The translations under genes and the position numbers were made by a program. From Callorhinus ursinus (Eukaryota; Chordata; Mammalia; Carnivora; Otariidae), in the NCBI RefSeq assembly GCF_003265705.1, contig NW_020312859.1, positions 5,668,763 to 5,732,762 of the forward strand: DNA of 64,000 bases. The letters are read 5' to 3'. Below are positions 45,401 through 54,619 of this stretch, piece by piece. Position 1 is the stretch's first letter. Each line of letters starts with the position of its first letter. The notes under the pieces were generated by a model, which was not told the DNA's origin, searched no databases, and was given only the letters and a program-made list of their open reading frames with translations.

Positions 45401-46816
45401 CCTTAAACTCATTCTACCCACCTGCCAATGCAATGTCTCCACCTGGACATCTAAGGGCATCATAAAACTGAACATGGCCTAAATGTACCCCTAAACTCTC
45501 CCAAATGTGCTTTTTCCATGGCCTTCCCATCTTAGTCAATGGCAACTCCACCCTTTCAGACGCTTCAGCCAAAAAGCTTACTGTTACTCTGGACTCCTCT
45601 CTTTCTCTTGCACACCAAAATCAATGTTAGGAAATTCTACTGGACTCTTACCTTCAAGATACAGTAGAGTCCAAACCCGACTACTTGCTACCACCCTGCA
45701 CCCTGAGCCAAACACTCTCATCTTCCACCCAGAATGCTGAAGCAGCTCTCTGCCCAAGCTCACTGGCTCCGCCCCACCCTGGACTCTCCAGCAGGAGCCG
45801 GTGGTCCTGTGCAACTGAAGTCGGGTCACGGGATACTTCCTTTCAAAACCCTCCATGGTTTTCTAGTTCTTTCACAGCAACAGGCAGAAGGCCTCACCAT
45901 GAACTGATCTTTGTCCCCATCTCTCCCTGGCCCCTCTGGCTGTCATACGGTGGCCTCAAAGCTGTGCGCTTCCAGGCAACCCCTCACACACTAAGGCCAC
46001 CCTTACCCTCTCTGTAGGACCCTGTCCAGGATCCCAGCCAGCAGAGCAGACCCAGAGCGAGTCTGCACCAAGGCCCTCAGAGGGCTTTCTGAAGGAAGTT
46101 CCACTTGCCTGGCCCCCAGCCCTACCAGAGGCAGGCCCCCTGGGTCCTCTGGTTCTCCAGGCAGCTGCTCGGGGCATGGCTACTGTTCTGGCTGCCCCAA
46201 CCCACCGGCTGGGCTACAGCCACAGCCCAGTACCTACCGATCCTCACGATTCCGATCCACTGAGTAGAACTGCTTCCGCAGCCACCTGGAGGGAGAGAAG
46301 CCTGAAGTGAGAACCACTTCTCCAGCTGGACGAGGTCTGGGGAGGTCAGGAAGCAGTGCCTGGGCACACAAAGGCCTGTGTCCTTGCTGCTGCTCCCTAG
46401 AATCTACTGCCTCTAACCCTACCCATGTCGGTGTGTGTGGGGGGGTGTTCTTACCTCTCAATCTGCAGAGGTGTGGCTGCTTGCAATGTGTCCTCCATCA
46501 GCCATGTTAAACCCTTGATCCACATGTTCACTTCATCCTCAGATGTAGCTGTGATCAAGGGGTAAAGAGCTGAGCTGAGGACACACACTTCCTGCTGAGC
46601 CAGGAGCCAGTGGATATTTGCCCCCAAACTACCCCCTACTTCCTCCAGCCCCATGACTCCTACCTTGCAGGCTCAGGGTCTTCAGGCGGAATTCCATTCC
46701 ATACAGGATGACAAAGCAGTGTGACTGGTCTGGTCGGAAAGCAGGGTCTTCTTGGTAGCGATCAAAATCCCGTGAGGTCTTCCCAGGGCGGATCTCCTTG
46801 ATTTCGCGAATGTCAA
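33431..46816 (-). CDS. PLCG1: PLCG1, phospholipase C gamma 1 (coding exons 2-32; exon 1 off the right edge)
   Basis: A receptor- and LAT-coupled enzyme that hydrolyses PI(4,5)P2 to IP3 and diacylglycerol at the plasma membrane. Exons 2 to 32 on the minus strand: 46816-46664, 46548-46455, 46285-46238, 43992-43908, 43815-43732, 43499-43465, 43262-43190, 43090-42989, 42763-42645, 42559-42474, 42399-42279, 41852-41684, 41551-41429, 41347-41246, 41166-40979, 40713-40513, 40433-40314, 40224-40044, 39074-38997, 38379-38276, 38094-37998, 37763-37694, 37205-37048, 35738-35642, 35500-35276, 35195-35047, 34516-34402, 34296-34135, 34017-33929, 33834-33653, 33473-33431. All junctions are GT-AG and phases agree throughout (3,653 bases). 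Counting residues with a 217-base exon 1 puts the catalytic and regulatory residues at their known numbers (His335, His380, Arg586, Arg694, Tyr783). The predicted protein is 1,289 residues. Domain order: PH, EF-hands, X, split PH, two SH2, SH3, split PH, Y, C2. No disabling change is seen. Confidence 0.97.
33653..33834 (-). CDS. PLCG1: PLCG1 exon 31 (residues 1216-1276, C-terminal tail)
   Basis: 182 bases. Encodes [20 protein letters not shown] onward to [11 protein letters not shown], including the [11 protein letters not shown] segment. The SPFSMSL stretch is one residue shorter than the human SPFSGTSL form I remember. Donor AG|GTGCGG. Confidence 0.96.
33929..34017 (-). CDS. PLCG1: PLCG1 exon 30 (residues 1186-1215, end of C2)
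   Basis: 89 bases. Encodes [20 protein letters not shown] to VFPAK. Donor AAG|GTAACC. Confidence 0.97.
34135..34296 (-). CDS. PLCG1: PLCG1 exon 29 (residues 1132-1186, C2 domain)
   Basis: 162 bases. Encodes [17 protein letters not shown] and [20 protein letters not shown], the conserved C2 core. Confidence 0.97.
34402..34516 (-). CDS. PLCG1: PLCG1 exon 28 (residues 1094-1132, C2 domain)
   Basis: 115 bases. Encodes [20 protein letters not shown] to KTEFV, the first C2 strands. Confidence 0.97.
35047..35195 (-). CDS. PLCG1: PLCG1 exon 27 (residues 1044-1093, end of Y domain)
   Basis: 149 bases. Encodes [11 protein letters not shown] through [17 protein letters not shown] to CIE. Donor GAG|GTGCGT. 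Confidence 0.97.
35276..35500 (-). CDS. PLCG1: PLCG1 exon 26 (residues 969-1044, Y domain)
   Basis: 225 bases, the largest exon seen. Includes [19 protein letters not shown] and [16 protein letters not shown], the conserved second half of the TIM barrel. Confidence 0.97.
35642..35738 (-). CDS. PLCG1: PLCG1 exon 25 (residues 937-969, start of catalytic Y domain)
   Basis: 97 bases. Encodes [20 protein letters not shown] to PFDEE. The donor GAAGAGA|GTAAGG leaves one base of Lys969. Confidence 0.96.
35739..37047 (-). other. PLCG1: PLCG1 intron 24
   Basis: 1.3 kb, mostly C-rich on the plus strand. It has a 14-base G run (plus strand 36962-36975) 70 bases inside the donor end. No coding or repeat element is recognised. 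Confidence 0.85.
37048..37205 (-). CDS. PLCG1: PLCG1 exon 24 (residues 884-936, split PH second half)
   Basis: 158 bases. Encodes [20 protein letters not shown] to VAQTADAR, including the PH C-terminal helix ([13 protein letters not shown]). Confidence 0.97.
37694..37763 (-). CDS. PLCG1: PLCG1 exon 23 (residues 861-884, split PH second half begins)
   Basis: 70 bases. Encodes [20 protein letters not shown] to CQI. It is too short to show as a clear open frame; splice signals CTTCTGCAG and ATAG|GTGAGC define it. Confidence 0.95.
37998..38094 (-). CDS. PLCG1: PLCG1 exon 22 (residues 828-860, end of SH3)
   Basis: 97 bases. Encodes [20 protein letters not shown] to LEPERE. It contains the SH3 Trp and the FPSNYV motif for proline-rich ligands. 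Confidence 0.97.
38095..38145 (-). ncRNA. MIR6871: Putative ortholog of MIR6871, a 5'-tailed mirtron in PLCG1 intron 21
   Basis: The 3' end of this intron folds as a hairpin whose 3p arm ends exactly at the splice acceptor. The minus strand gives a 5p arm GGGAGTTTGGGGTGGTTGC (within 38123-38144) and a 3p arm ending GTGGCTTCCACAG (38095-38116). Pairs visible by eye are GGGAG with CTTCC, TGGT with ACCA, and GCT with AGC, closing a GAGGTA loop. Both arms closely resemble my recollection of human miR-6871-5p and -3p, which come from PLCG1. The identity rests on memory; the fold and acceptor position are seen in the sequence. Confidence 0.65.
38276..38379 (-). CDS. PLCG1: PLCG1 exon 21 (residues 794-828, SH3)
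   Basis: 104 bases. Encodes [20 protein letters not shown] to KQDGG, the ALYDY-like SH3 start. The following intron ends in the mirtron-like hairpin. Confidence 0.97.
38997..39074 (-). CDS. PLCG1: PLCG1 exon 20 (residues 768-793, Tyr771/Tyr775/Tyr783 segment)
   Basis: 78 bases, phase 0-0. Encodes [20 protein letters not shown] and PMPTFK, with the activating Tyr783 and the flanking Tyr771 and Tyr775 all on this exon. Confidence 0.97.
39600..39700 (-). other. 5' tRNA fragment inserted between direct repeats in PLCG1 intron 19
   Basis: On the minus strand 39641-39667 reads T then GGGGGTATAGCTCAGCGGTA and GAGCGT, the first 26 bases of a cytosolic tRNA of the Cys type (an Ala tRNA is a weaker alternative). 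It stops before the anticodon arm is complete. It sits between 22-base direct repeats at 39619-39640 and 39668-39689 that match at 20 of 22 positions. No T-arm, acceptor 3' end or CCA is present, so this is not a tRNA gene. Confidence 0.75.
40044..40224 (-). CDS. PLCG1: PLCG1 exon 19 (residues 707-767, end of C-SH2)
   Basis: 181 bases. Encodes [20 protein letters not shown] through [10 protein letters not shown]. The acceptor is TTAAG, less pyrimidine-rich than its neighbours. Confidence 0.96.
40314..40433 (-). CDS. PLCG1: PLCG1 exon 18 (residues 667-707, C-terminal SH2)
   Basis: 120 bases. Encodes [15 protein letters not shown] and [11 protein letters not shown] with Arg694. This SH2 domain holds the autoinhibitory contact and binds phospho-Tyr783 after activation. 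Confidence 0.97.
40513..40713 (-). CDS. PLCG1: PLCG1 exon 17 (residues 600-667, end of N-SH2 and linker)
   Basis: 201 bases. Encodes [20 protein letters not shown] through NAHESK, finishing N-SH2 and the short inter-SH2 linker. Confidence 0.97.
40979..41166 (-). CDS. PLCG1: PLCG1 exon 16 (residues 538-600, N-terminal SH2)
   Basis: 188 bases. Contains [20 protein letters not shown] and the phosphotyrosine-binding Arg586 in GSFLVRES. Confidence 0.97.
41246..41347 (-). CDS. PLCG1: PLCG1 exon 15 (residues 504-537, split PH first half)
   Basis: 102 bases, phase 0-0. Encodes [20 protein letters not shown] and an acidic tail ([10 protein letters not shown]) leading to the N-SH2 domain. Confidence 0.96.
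41429..41551 (-). CDS. PLCG1: PLCG1 exon 14 (residues 463-503, split PH first half)
   Basis: 123 bases, phase 0-0. Encodes [16 protein letters not shown] to LYLEDPVNH, the X-Y linker and first strands of the split PH domain. Confidence 0.96.
41684..41852 (-). CDS. PLCG1: PLCG1 exon 13 (residues 406-462, end of X domain)
   Basis: 169 bases. Contains Glu414 of the Ca site in VILSIEDH and runs to RKILIK, the end of the first half of the TIM barrel. Confidence 0.97.
42279..42399 (-). CDS. PLCG1: PLCG1 exon 12 (residues 366-406, X domain)
   Basis: 121 bases. Contains Ca ligand Asp367 and catalytic His380 in MPVIYHGHT. Confidence 0.97.
42474..42559 (-). CDS. PLCG1: PLCG1 exon 11 (residues 337-366, X domain)
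   Basis: 86 bases. Encodes [20 protein letters not shown] to RCIE, with Glu365 of the Ca site. The donor is GAGT|GTGCGT; the junction gives TTG for Leu366. Confidence 0.95.
42645..42763 (-). CDS. PLCG1: PLCG1 exon 10 (residues 298-337, start of catalytic X domain)
   Basis: 119 bases. Carries the catalytic His335 and Ca-binding Asn336 in [10 protein letters not shown]. Confidence 0.97.
42989..43090 (-). CDS. PLCG1: PLCG1 exon 9 (residues 264-297, EF-hand to X-domain linker)
   Basis: 102 bases, phase 0-0. Encodes [20 protein letters not shown] to NLDE. Residue 293 is Asn (AAC) in PYFNLDE; I remember Phe there in human. Confidence 0.95.
43190..43262 (-). CDS. PLCG1: PLCG1 exon 8 (residues 239-263, EF-hand region)
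   Basis: 73 bases. Encodes [20 protein letters not shown] to EYQG. Donor GGG|GTACGG. Confidence 0.95.
43465..43499 (-). CDS. PLCG1: PLCG1 exon 7 (residues 228-239), a 35-base exon
   Basis: Encodes [11 protein letters not shown] plus two bases of Arg. Acceptor TTTCCTGCAG is good; donor AG|GTTTGG is weak. Frame and sequence continuity with exons 6 and 8 support it. Confidence 0.92.
43732..43815 (-). CDS. PLCG1: PLCG1 exon 6 (residues 200-227, EF-hand region)
   Basis: 84 bases, phase 0 at both ends. Encodes [20 protein letters not shown] to AQKT. The donor is weak (ACG|GTGCAT). Confidence 0.94.
43908..43992 (-). CDS. PLCG1: PLCG1 exon 5 (residues 171-199, EF-hand region)
   Basis: 85 bases. 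Encodes [20 protein letters not shown] and on to RERLT. Acceptor TTTCCTCAG, donor ACG|GTAAGC. Confidence 0.96.
44150..44260 (+). repeat. MIR fragment in PLCG1 intron 4
   Basis: Contains the characteristic CTCAGTTTCCTCATCT stretch at about 44170. Confidence 0.5.
45150..45960 (+). repeat. L2-like ancient repeat relic in PLCG1 intron 4
   Basis: C/T-rich text with phrases typical of an ancient mammalian repeat (ATGTCTCCACCTGGACATCT, CAATGGCAACTCCACCCTTT, CTTACTGTTACTCTGGACTC). Family name is tentative. Confidence 0.5.
46238..46285 (-). CDS. PLCG1: PLCG1 exon 4 (residues 155-171, start of EF-hand region)
   Basis: 48 bases. Encodes [15 protein letters not shown], the first EF-hand-like loop. It is followed by a 2.2-kb intron holding a long L2-like relic. 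Confidence 0.95.
46455..46548 (-). CDS. PLCG1: PLCG1 exon 3 (residues 124-155, end of PH domain)
   Basis: 94 bases. Encodes [19 protein letters not shown] and the C-terminal PH helix. Donor GAGAG|GTAAGA. Confidence 0.96.
46664..46816 (-). CDS. PLCG1: PLCG1 exon 2 (residues 73-124, N-terminal PH domain)
   Basis: 153 bases. Encodes [20 protein letters not shown] and the rest of the PH-domain core to LSLQ. It begins with the last two bases of an Ile codon, so exon 1 must end in phase 1. Confidence 0.96.
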
Positions 46817-47439
46817 CTAGGAAGGTAAAGAGGCCAAGGTCAGGCTGGGGTCTCTGAGTCAGTGCCAAAATGAGGGCAGCCTGGTTTCCTCGCTCCCCCT
46901 TAGGAGGGACCACAAAGAGAGACACCTCATCAAGGGGCAGAGCCAAGAGTACTGAGGCCTACTGGGTGATAAAAGAGAGCTAGGCTGAGTCTGAGGACAG
47001 ACCTCTGCTAGAAGCTGAGCTGTCTGGGGGAGCAGGGAGCCCCATCCCGTGTACCTTCCCTTGCTGAGAATGTGGGCAGGTCACTCTGACCTGGAAAAAA
47101 GCTAGATGGACTCTAGAGAGAGAACTGGGGAAGGCTGAAGGCTGTTCCGTGAGGACCATTTCCTGACACAAAGTACCCAAACCAAATTGTAAAGTCCCAG
47201 GGTAGGGTGAGGCAGACCCAAGTATGTCTCAGAATCCACTGGAGGAATGAGGGCTCAGGCCCGGAGAACTGACGCACCCCTGAATGGCCCACCACCCCAA
47301 AGACATCCCCAAGCAAGTCTCAGCAAGAGGCCTGGTCTCCCAAGGCAGCGGCTATCCAAAGGGATGTCTCCCCACCTTGGCTGTCAAAGGGCCTGCATGT
47401 GCTCCCCTGGCCTCACACAGCACAGAGCGGGGAAGTACA

Positions 47440-47760
47440 CAGCACTGAATGGCAGACGACCTGCCCTGGCCACTAACAAGGGAGATGACATTGAGTGATG
47501 CATTTAACTTCTCCTAGTCTCAGTTTTACCAAATATAAAATCAAGGGCTTGACTGAATTTTCTCTAGAAGGCAGGGTGGTAGAAAAAACATAACTGGACT
47601 CTGGGACCAGACTGCCTGGACTAGAATCCCAGCTCTACCTCCCATCAGCTGTGTGATCTCAGCACAGTGACAACTGCTCTGATCCCACTCCTTCATCTGT
47701 TAACGCAGGTAACCAATAATGGTGAGGGTGCTGGAAAGACCGAAAGGTCTAAAAGCCAGA
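47440..47760 (+). repeat. Two adjacent MIR relics
   Basis: A 3' MIR half (TTCTCCTAGTCTCAGTTTTA) at about 47440-47565 is followed by a second MIR (ACTGCCTGGACTAGAATCCC, CAGCTGTGTGATCTCAGCAC) at about 47575-47760. Confidence 0.6.
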
Positions 47761-50579
47761 AGTGTCCAGCCCTGTATATGGCACATGGGAGCTCATTCAA
47801 TGCAGGTTCCCTCCCTCTGCTCCCTCACCAAAGTATGCTAGTGGCACAGGTTCTGACCCCAGGCCAGGAGAGGGCCCCAGCACTGCGCAGCACAGGGAAG
47901 GGCTACCCCAGCCACACACCCACACGATCCCCCAGTGCTGGCTGGGATCCTGGACAGGGGCAGACTTTCCAAGGCAGACAAAGAGACAGATTTAGGGAGG
48001 AGCTGTTCAAACAGAAGAAGCCAGGCTGAGCGACCAGAAAGGACTCTCCCTGAGCCCCTTGTAATGCTCTCAACCCAGACTGACCCGGGAGATCTGGAGC
48101 CAGGAGCAATGCCAGCACACTGCCCGGCTAGCGTCCATCCCAGAGACTTCCCAGTCCAAACTATACACCACCCTGGCCAGAATGTCCCAAAGGGCCCAAA
48201 TGCCCAGGCTCTCTTCCTACCCCTTCCAGCCACAGCTGTGCCCCATCTGTCCCACCTCAAACAGAGGCACTGCCTAGCGCCAACCCCAGCTCCCTGCCAC
48301 AGCATTACTGGTTCTAACTGGAGCCCACTCTCCCTGCTTCCGTGCCTTCCTCACACCCTCAGGCTTGGTCCTCCCACCAAAAAAGCCCTGCCTTCCCTGC
48401 CAGCAGCCCTGCCCCCACCCATCCTATTTATCAATGAGCTACTCTTCTTAAGTTTTCAGAATCCTTTGTTCTGATCCCTCCTGTGGTTGCTCACTAAGGA
48501 GAACATTCTAGGACGTTCAAGGCCCTTCCTGGTGAGGCTCAGTGATCTACATTCCCAGCTTCTTCCCTCCCATCTTCTCCGGTCTGTCTAAACTAAGCTG
48601 GGCCAAGGGCAAGAACAGCCAGTGCTTCCTGTCCCCCCATTTCATCCCGGTCCCTAGGGTGGACTATCTCCCAGGCTCCGTTCTCTCCCACCAAAGACCC
48701 AACTCAGAAGCGCCCGCTTGCAGTAATCATGCCCTTGACTCCTCATGACACTACGTGTGTGAACATTAGTCATCTCCCCCCAGACAGGGCCCATGCAGTA
48801 CTGGCTGGGGGACTGGATGAGCAAATGAAAAGAGCAGGCAAACAGGTGGGGGGAGGGGCCGCAAAATGGGAGTGGAGTTTTAAAAAATAAGTTACACTCA
48901 GGTAGAAACAGGGAGGGTGGGGGGAACTGAGTCACAAAAACCTAGCCTGAGAAGACAGTTTCCAAGGATAGAAGGAGGAGGTGAACAGGGGAAATGCCCA
49001 GATCAGAAACTGCAGAACCACCACAAACTCTGCCCTTTGAAACAGAAACCAGTACGCTCTTCCGGTGCAGAGCTGCTGTCACCCCCTCCCACACCTCTCA
49101 CACAGGCACACCTCACCAACACAAATGCATCTAGGCCAGGTCTGCGTGCTTCACAGCCTGGGCCCTTCCTCTCAGCTGCCCGCCCGTCATTAGAAGTAGC
49201 CCGTGCCGTGGCCACTGCTTGGCAGGCAGCTAGAGGGTCAGTTCAAAGCCTGAGGCCGGACACGTGCAGCCCCGCGCATGCCCTAGAGCACGCTGCCGCC
49301 CTCCCCACCCCCCCAGCAGGCCCCAGGAGAACCTCTGGCCCGCCCTGTGCCCCTGGGCGCATTTCCCATGGAGATCCGGCTGGAGGCTGACTGGGCTCCT
49401 GCCCAACCAGGAACCACAGAGGCACAGAGCAGTTCCAGGCCAGGCGCCCAAGCTTCCCAAGCTCCTGCTTGGCCACACCTGGTCCCTTATACCTTCCCCC
49501 TCATAAGGAAGGGCCAGCCTGGTCCTGATGCTCTCCAAGCACAACAAGCCAAGCAGGCAGATGTCAGGGTGAGACTCTCTACTATTTCCTGTGCCACCTC
49601 CCAACCCCACCTCCCATCCCCCTGCCTCCCAGACAAACACAGAAGGGTCCCCTTTCCTGAGAGAGCCAGGGCTGGTCCCCCAGGGACTGCCATCAGGGGA
49701 GGAGACTCCCTGGGACAGGCCTGGCCTCTGCCCTAGTTGGGGGGAGGGGGAGGCCGAGCCACCCCAGCTGTATGGGTCAGAACTGCAGCGGGACAGGAAG
49801 GGCAGGGACAGAGACCCTCCCAGGACCTGGGAGCTTCGGGAGGAGAGAACAGCTGCGTAGAAGAGTGGGAGAGTAGCACCCTGTTCCCAGAGACCCATGA
49901 CCCAGCACTCATCCCCCACTCAGAACCATGGGAAGACAACATTCAAGGAACACTGGGGAAAAGAAAAGCCAGGGTACTGAGAGGTCCTTGCTAGGCTGGA
50001 GACAGGGAAGTGAGACAGGGGAACTCTTTAAGGGACAAGGACAGGATCCCACAACCAGGGGGCCAGGCTAGCCTCCTGTGTAGCAGAAGAGTGTAGGGCT
50101 TCACCAACGACAAAGGGCCATCCTCAAGCTCACTCCAACCTGAGAGCACCTGAGGTTCCACCAGCACCACCCGGCCAGCTCAGCCTGTCCAGAGGCATGG
50201 TGTGTTCATTCCTCCAAGGACCAGGTCCCCAAGGCCCATGCTTCAGGAATGGCAGGAGTATCACCAAGCCAAGCATGGCCGTGGTAGACAGTGACAAGAT
50301 AAGCTGCCTGGGCATTTAATCACCCACACACTCTCATGAAGATACAGAGAACAGCCCTCCTCAAGAGGCTTTGGGGTAATGAGGGATTACCCATGCTGCG
50401 TCAGGTATTGGCATCACAGGCCAGCTCTGAGGGCTGAGGACCTTCTGAGGGCCAGACTGCCTGCCTGGTGCTCTGGGCAGGAGCCTGGGGGTTCTGGTGG
50501 CAACCTGCCCCCTCCCGCTCCTTCAGGAAGCCTGCCCTGACCATCCCTCTTCCTAAAGGCTGCCCACACCTAGCAGAGG

Positions 50580-50725
50580 AGAACCACGCAGGTCTTAAAT
50601 CCTAGCTGTGCAGCCCTAGGCAGACCCTCACTCTTTTGGCCTCCATTTCTCCATTAGTAAACTGGGAATTCCTCTTACCTCACAGGGTTGCAGTAAGGAC
50701 CCTGTCAGGAACCAGTGATCCCAGT
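50580..50725 (+). repeat. MIR relic
   Basis: TTAAATCCTAGCTGTGCAGC, then CTCCATTTCTCCATTAGTAA and CTCACAGGGTTGCAGTAAGG follow the MIR core order. Confidence 0.6.
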
Positions 50726-53329
50726 GATGTCTGAAGGAGCCTGACCCCTGGCCTGTGTGCCTAGTGCATCAACTCGAGACCCAGAGAAGCCAGCAGCAGG
50801 GGAGACAATTGTAGCCACCTGGCCAGGGCTTTGCTGGGGTTGGGCCCAAAACTAGGAGAGGTAAAGCTAGGCCGTAGCTGCCTAGGGAAAGAATCCAAGC
50901 AGCCATTTCCATAGCTCAAAAAGGGGTCTCGCAGGGATGGGGCACCATGAAGGAGTGGGGCTCCTGGGGCCAGAGTTCGGATCAGTGCATGCAGATGTGC
51001 TCTAAGCCAGAGGCCGCTTCCCGAGCCTGCAGCACCGGGCCAGCTGCAGCCACAGCACCCCACCTGCACACTCAGCAGAAGTCTGAGGCATGTGTACCCC
51101 ACCACCTCACATAGGGTGGGGTATTAGAATGGGAGACTAACAGACTGAAATCACAAAGATCAATTCTCAAATCCTGTTTCCAAGCATATAACTGGGCCTC
51201 TCTGGCAGGTCATGGATAAAGTGAAGGTTTTCATTAGGGGTGGGATGGCCATTAACTGTTCACAGGCCAACAGATGACTACATAAAGATATTCACATGGG
51301 AGAGTCAAGCCTGGCCTGCCTTGACCACCCCCAACCTTGGACTGGTTTCTGTTTTGATTTTTATGCAGAAGAAAACATGCCCATTACCTGGTGGCAGGGG
51401 CCGGCTCTAAGCATTGAGGCAGAATGCCACAAGCCTGAATTTGCAAAACCAAAGCTTGCATGGCCAGGCAAGGAAACCCTCCCTTGTCTCCTCTCTTGGC
51501 CCAGGGACAGGCTCCCTGCCGGAGACCATGGAGACTAGAGATCAGCAGTTACTCAAAGCAGAGTGCTCGGGTTAGTCAGGCCTGGAGAGCAACTGACTTC
51601 GGGAGGTACCAGCAGTGGTGGTCGCTTTCCCTTTAAGAGCCTCAGTGTCCTCATCTGAGCCACACAACTGATCCCAAGCACTTTGGGAGGTGGGCAGCTA
51701 GACAGCAACAAAGAAAGAGTGCTGTGGCTGCTCTCAGGGCCAGATCAGAACTTGCCTTTGCAGCAGAGTAGGTCCCCAAGCCTGGGACAGCACCTACTCC
51801 ACTGGGTGAGGAAAGGGTGCCATGAAGGGGACAAGTTCAATGGCAGGAAGCCAGTTTGCAGTCTTGGAAGGGACTGAAGACAATGACCCTAGAGGACTTG
51901 TCTATGCTAGGTCCTTCTGAGGGTAGGGCTGCTTCTGGTCTTAGAATCCTGCTCCCCAACCCTCCCAGACATCAGGCCGAGCGTCAAGTGCCCTCCCAGT
52001 CATACCCCTGCCTAGTGCATCAGGAAAGCCACGGCAGGGAGATGCAGAGAGGCAGCATCCCCGGAGACCAGGCGGAGTCCCCAGGGAAGAGGAAGAGGAA
52101 GGGGGTAGCAAGGGCGGAGCACCAAGCCTTTTCCAGGGTATCTTAGTGAGTATGGCTTCGCTTCACTGTGACCACGGCAGGCTCTGGAAGGGGTAGAAGG
52201 GACCCCAGCATCAATCCAAATTCTAAATTAGACCCAAGCTTCCTGGTCAGGAACCAGTGTCCTAGCAGCCCCTGCCGCCAGTGAAGCCACCTTCCAAACA
52301 AACCCTACACAGACAGAGGTCCTCCAAACCTCCAGCCAGTTAACCACCCATCAAGCAAGGAGGAGGTACCTAGAAGAACCATGAACACCAAGCACTGGCA
52401 AGGCAGGTGGGAGGCACACCCCACCTCTGAGCCTCATGGTCATCTGCAAAAGAGGATCACCACTCCTGGCCCCTTCTTCATTGAGTGACTGAGATGCCAA
52501 GAAGAGATACCAAAGCGATCTCACCAGAAAGAGACAGGAGGACATACTGAAAATTAACCTCCCCCCAAATGATGAACATAGAGCTAAGAACACCACCACC
52601 AGCACAACAAAAAAACAGAAGCAAGTGGCACATATCACAAATTTCTGGACATGAAACACGCTTTCACTGAAATATTTTTCTTTAGAGCCTTTTTCCTTTT
52701 ACAAAGTACGTAAGCTAATTGATGTACACTGCAGTAAAAGTTACCCATACAGAAATACATGCTTAACATTTTGCAACTTAAAATAATTTCAACTCATGGT
52801 AAACTTGAAGGGTTTTGTTTTGTTTTTTAATCTAGAAAGCTTGAAACCCCCCATTCCCCTCTTTTTTGAGACTATAACCTTCCCCTTCCTATCTTCCAAC
52901 AGAAACCATCAGAAGCAGCTCCCAGATCCCACCAGATAGGAAGTCAAAAGCAGAGGTGTGGGTAGCTCTCTACCTCGAATTTATAGACAAGGCTGGAGGC
53001 TGGGAGACTTGGGGTCAGAGGGTCATGCAACAAAGAAAAGGTGAGAATGGGGCTTATCTCCTTCCCATGCCTGTGCAGCAGCAGAGGAGAGGCCACAGCC
53101 CCTTCCCAGGGTGTACACAAGGAAACCCTGGCTGAATCCCGGGAGTCCAGGGCAGAGCTCAGCATCTGCTTCTGGCTGGGGTTTCATCAGTCACTGCTCC
53201 CTAAACACCTGACCAAGAAGAGCAGCCAGGCCTGACTGGGCATCTGGCCCTCTCCCACCTTGATAAACAGGAAAAGGCCCTTCAGACAGCTGGATGGAAG
53301 TCTGCAGGATCCTCCTACATGAGACCTTC

Positions 53330-53520
53330 AACCCGTATGTACTAACTGCTTCAGGTTACAGCTGTAAAGGATCCTTGCCAGCACATGAATCATCTAGAAT
53401 CCAGATTCTAGATGAATCTCCTCTTTGGAGCAATGAGAAAATGGAGGCTCCAAAGGGTCTTATCATGGTCACATAGTGGTTCATGGCAGAACTGGGACCC
53501 TCTGCATGGCCCCAGAGCCT
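53330..53520 (-). repeat. MIR-like relic containing a palindrome
   Basis: The order of the text (GAGAAAATGGAGGCTCCAAA, then GGTCACATAGTGGTTCATGG) fits a reverse MIR. It includes an inverted repeat at 53390-53415. Confidence 0.4.
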
Positions 53521-54354
53521 TCATACCATCCAGGCAGGCAGCCCCTTTGCCTAGGATGCTAGACTAGTCCCACCCGTATCAGAGGTGGGAAGAGCATGCC
53601 CAGGCCCCAAAGGAAGGAAGGGAAAGGAGGCCCCACCCAGAAAACTCAAAAAGCTGGGAGAGAGCTGAGCAGTTGCCTATTACGTACGCTTGTTCATTCA
53701 TTCCATCAAATCAAACATGAGGCACCTCTCCCCTCAGTGTCAGGCCCTGGGTTGGGTCCTGGGTAAACAGAAATCAATAACGCACTGGAATTCCTGCCCT
53801 TCAGCAAAGACCCTGGCTGGTGGAGGAAACAGATGGGGAAGTAGATAACTGTGAGGTTGTGCAACGATGGAACAACAGGCAGATGTCTGTGGTGTTGGGA
53901 GCACAGAGAAAGTGAGCAGTGCTCCTTGGGATTTCTCAGATCACTCTGCAGAAGGCAGGTCTGGAGGGCTGACAGCCCGTGTCCGGCAGAGGGGATCACG
54001 GAAGCCAAGGCATCAATGGAGCAGTTTGTTAGGGGGAGTGGGGGGGGCATTCAGTTTCAGGGAAGAGGGGGAAGGATGCTGGGCCTACAACAGGCCTTTC
54101 CCAGGACAGGGAAAAGCTGCAGTATGGACAAGGGCTTGCCCCAACTTTGCTGCCCAGGCCTAAATAACTCCCCAGGTAGTTCATGGGTCAGCCCCCAGGG
54201 CAGAGATCCTCTGCACTCAGACCTCTGCCTCCACTGAAGGCTGCCCAAGTTCTTTCTAGGTGTCTTGTGTGTGCCTGGCCCCCAGCTACAGGAGAGGCTG
54301 AGGACCCAGCAGGCCAGCTCCCAGAAGTGTCCAGGACCTTGAAAGTTCAATGAA

Positions 54355-54551
54355 TGGGGTGCCTGGGTGGCTCAGTCGTTAAGCGTTTGCCTTCGGCTCA
54401 GGTCATGATCCCAGGGTCCTAGGATCGAGCCCCACATCAGGATCTCTGCTCTGCAGGAAGCCTGCTTCTCCCTCTCCCACTCCCTGTTTGTGTTCCCTCT
54501 CTTGCTGTGTCTCTCTGTCAAAGAAATAAATACAATCTTAAAAAAAAAAAA
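54355..54551 (+). repeat. CAN-SINE in PLCG1 intron 1
   Basis: Full-length copy with exact 14-bp duplications GAAAGTTCAATGAA at 54341-54354 and 54552-54565. Confidence 0.95.
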
Positions 54552-54619
54552 GAAAGTTCAATGAAATGTGGTTGCCTGCCCCCCCCCCCAGTACATTCAG
54601 GCTACCTGGGGGGACAAGA

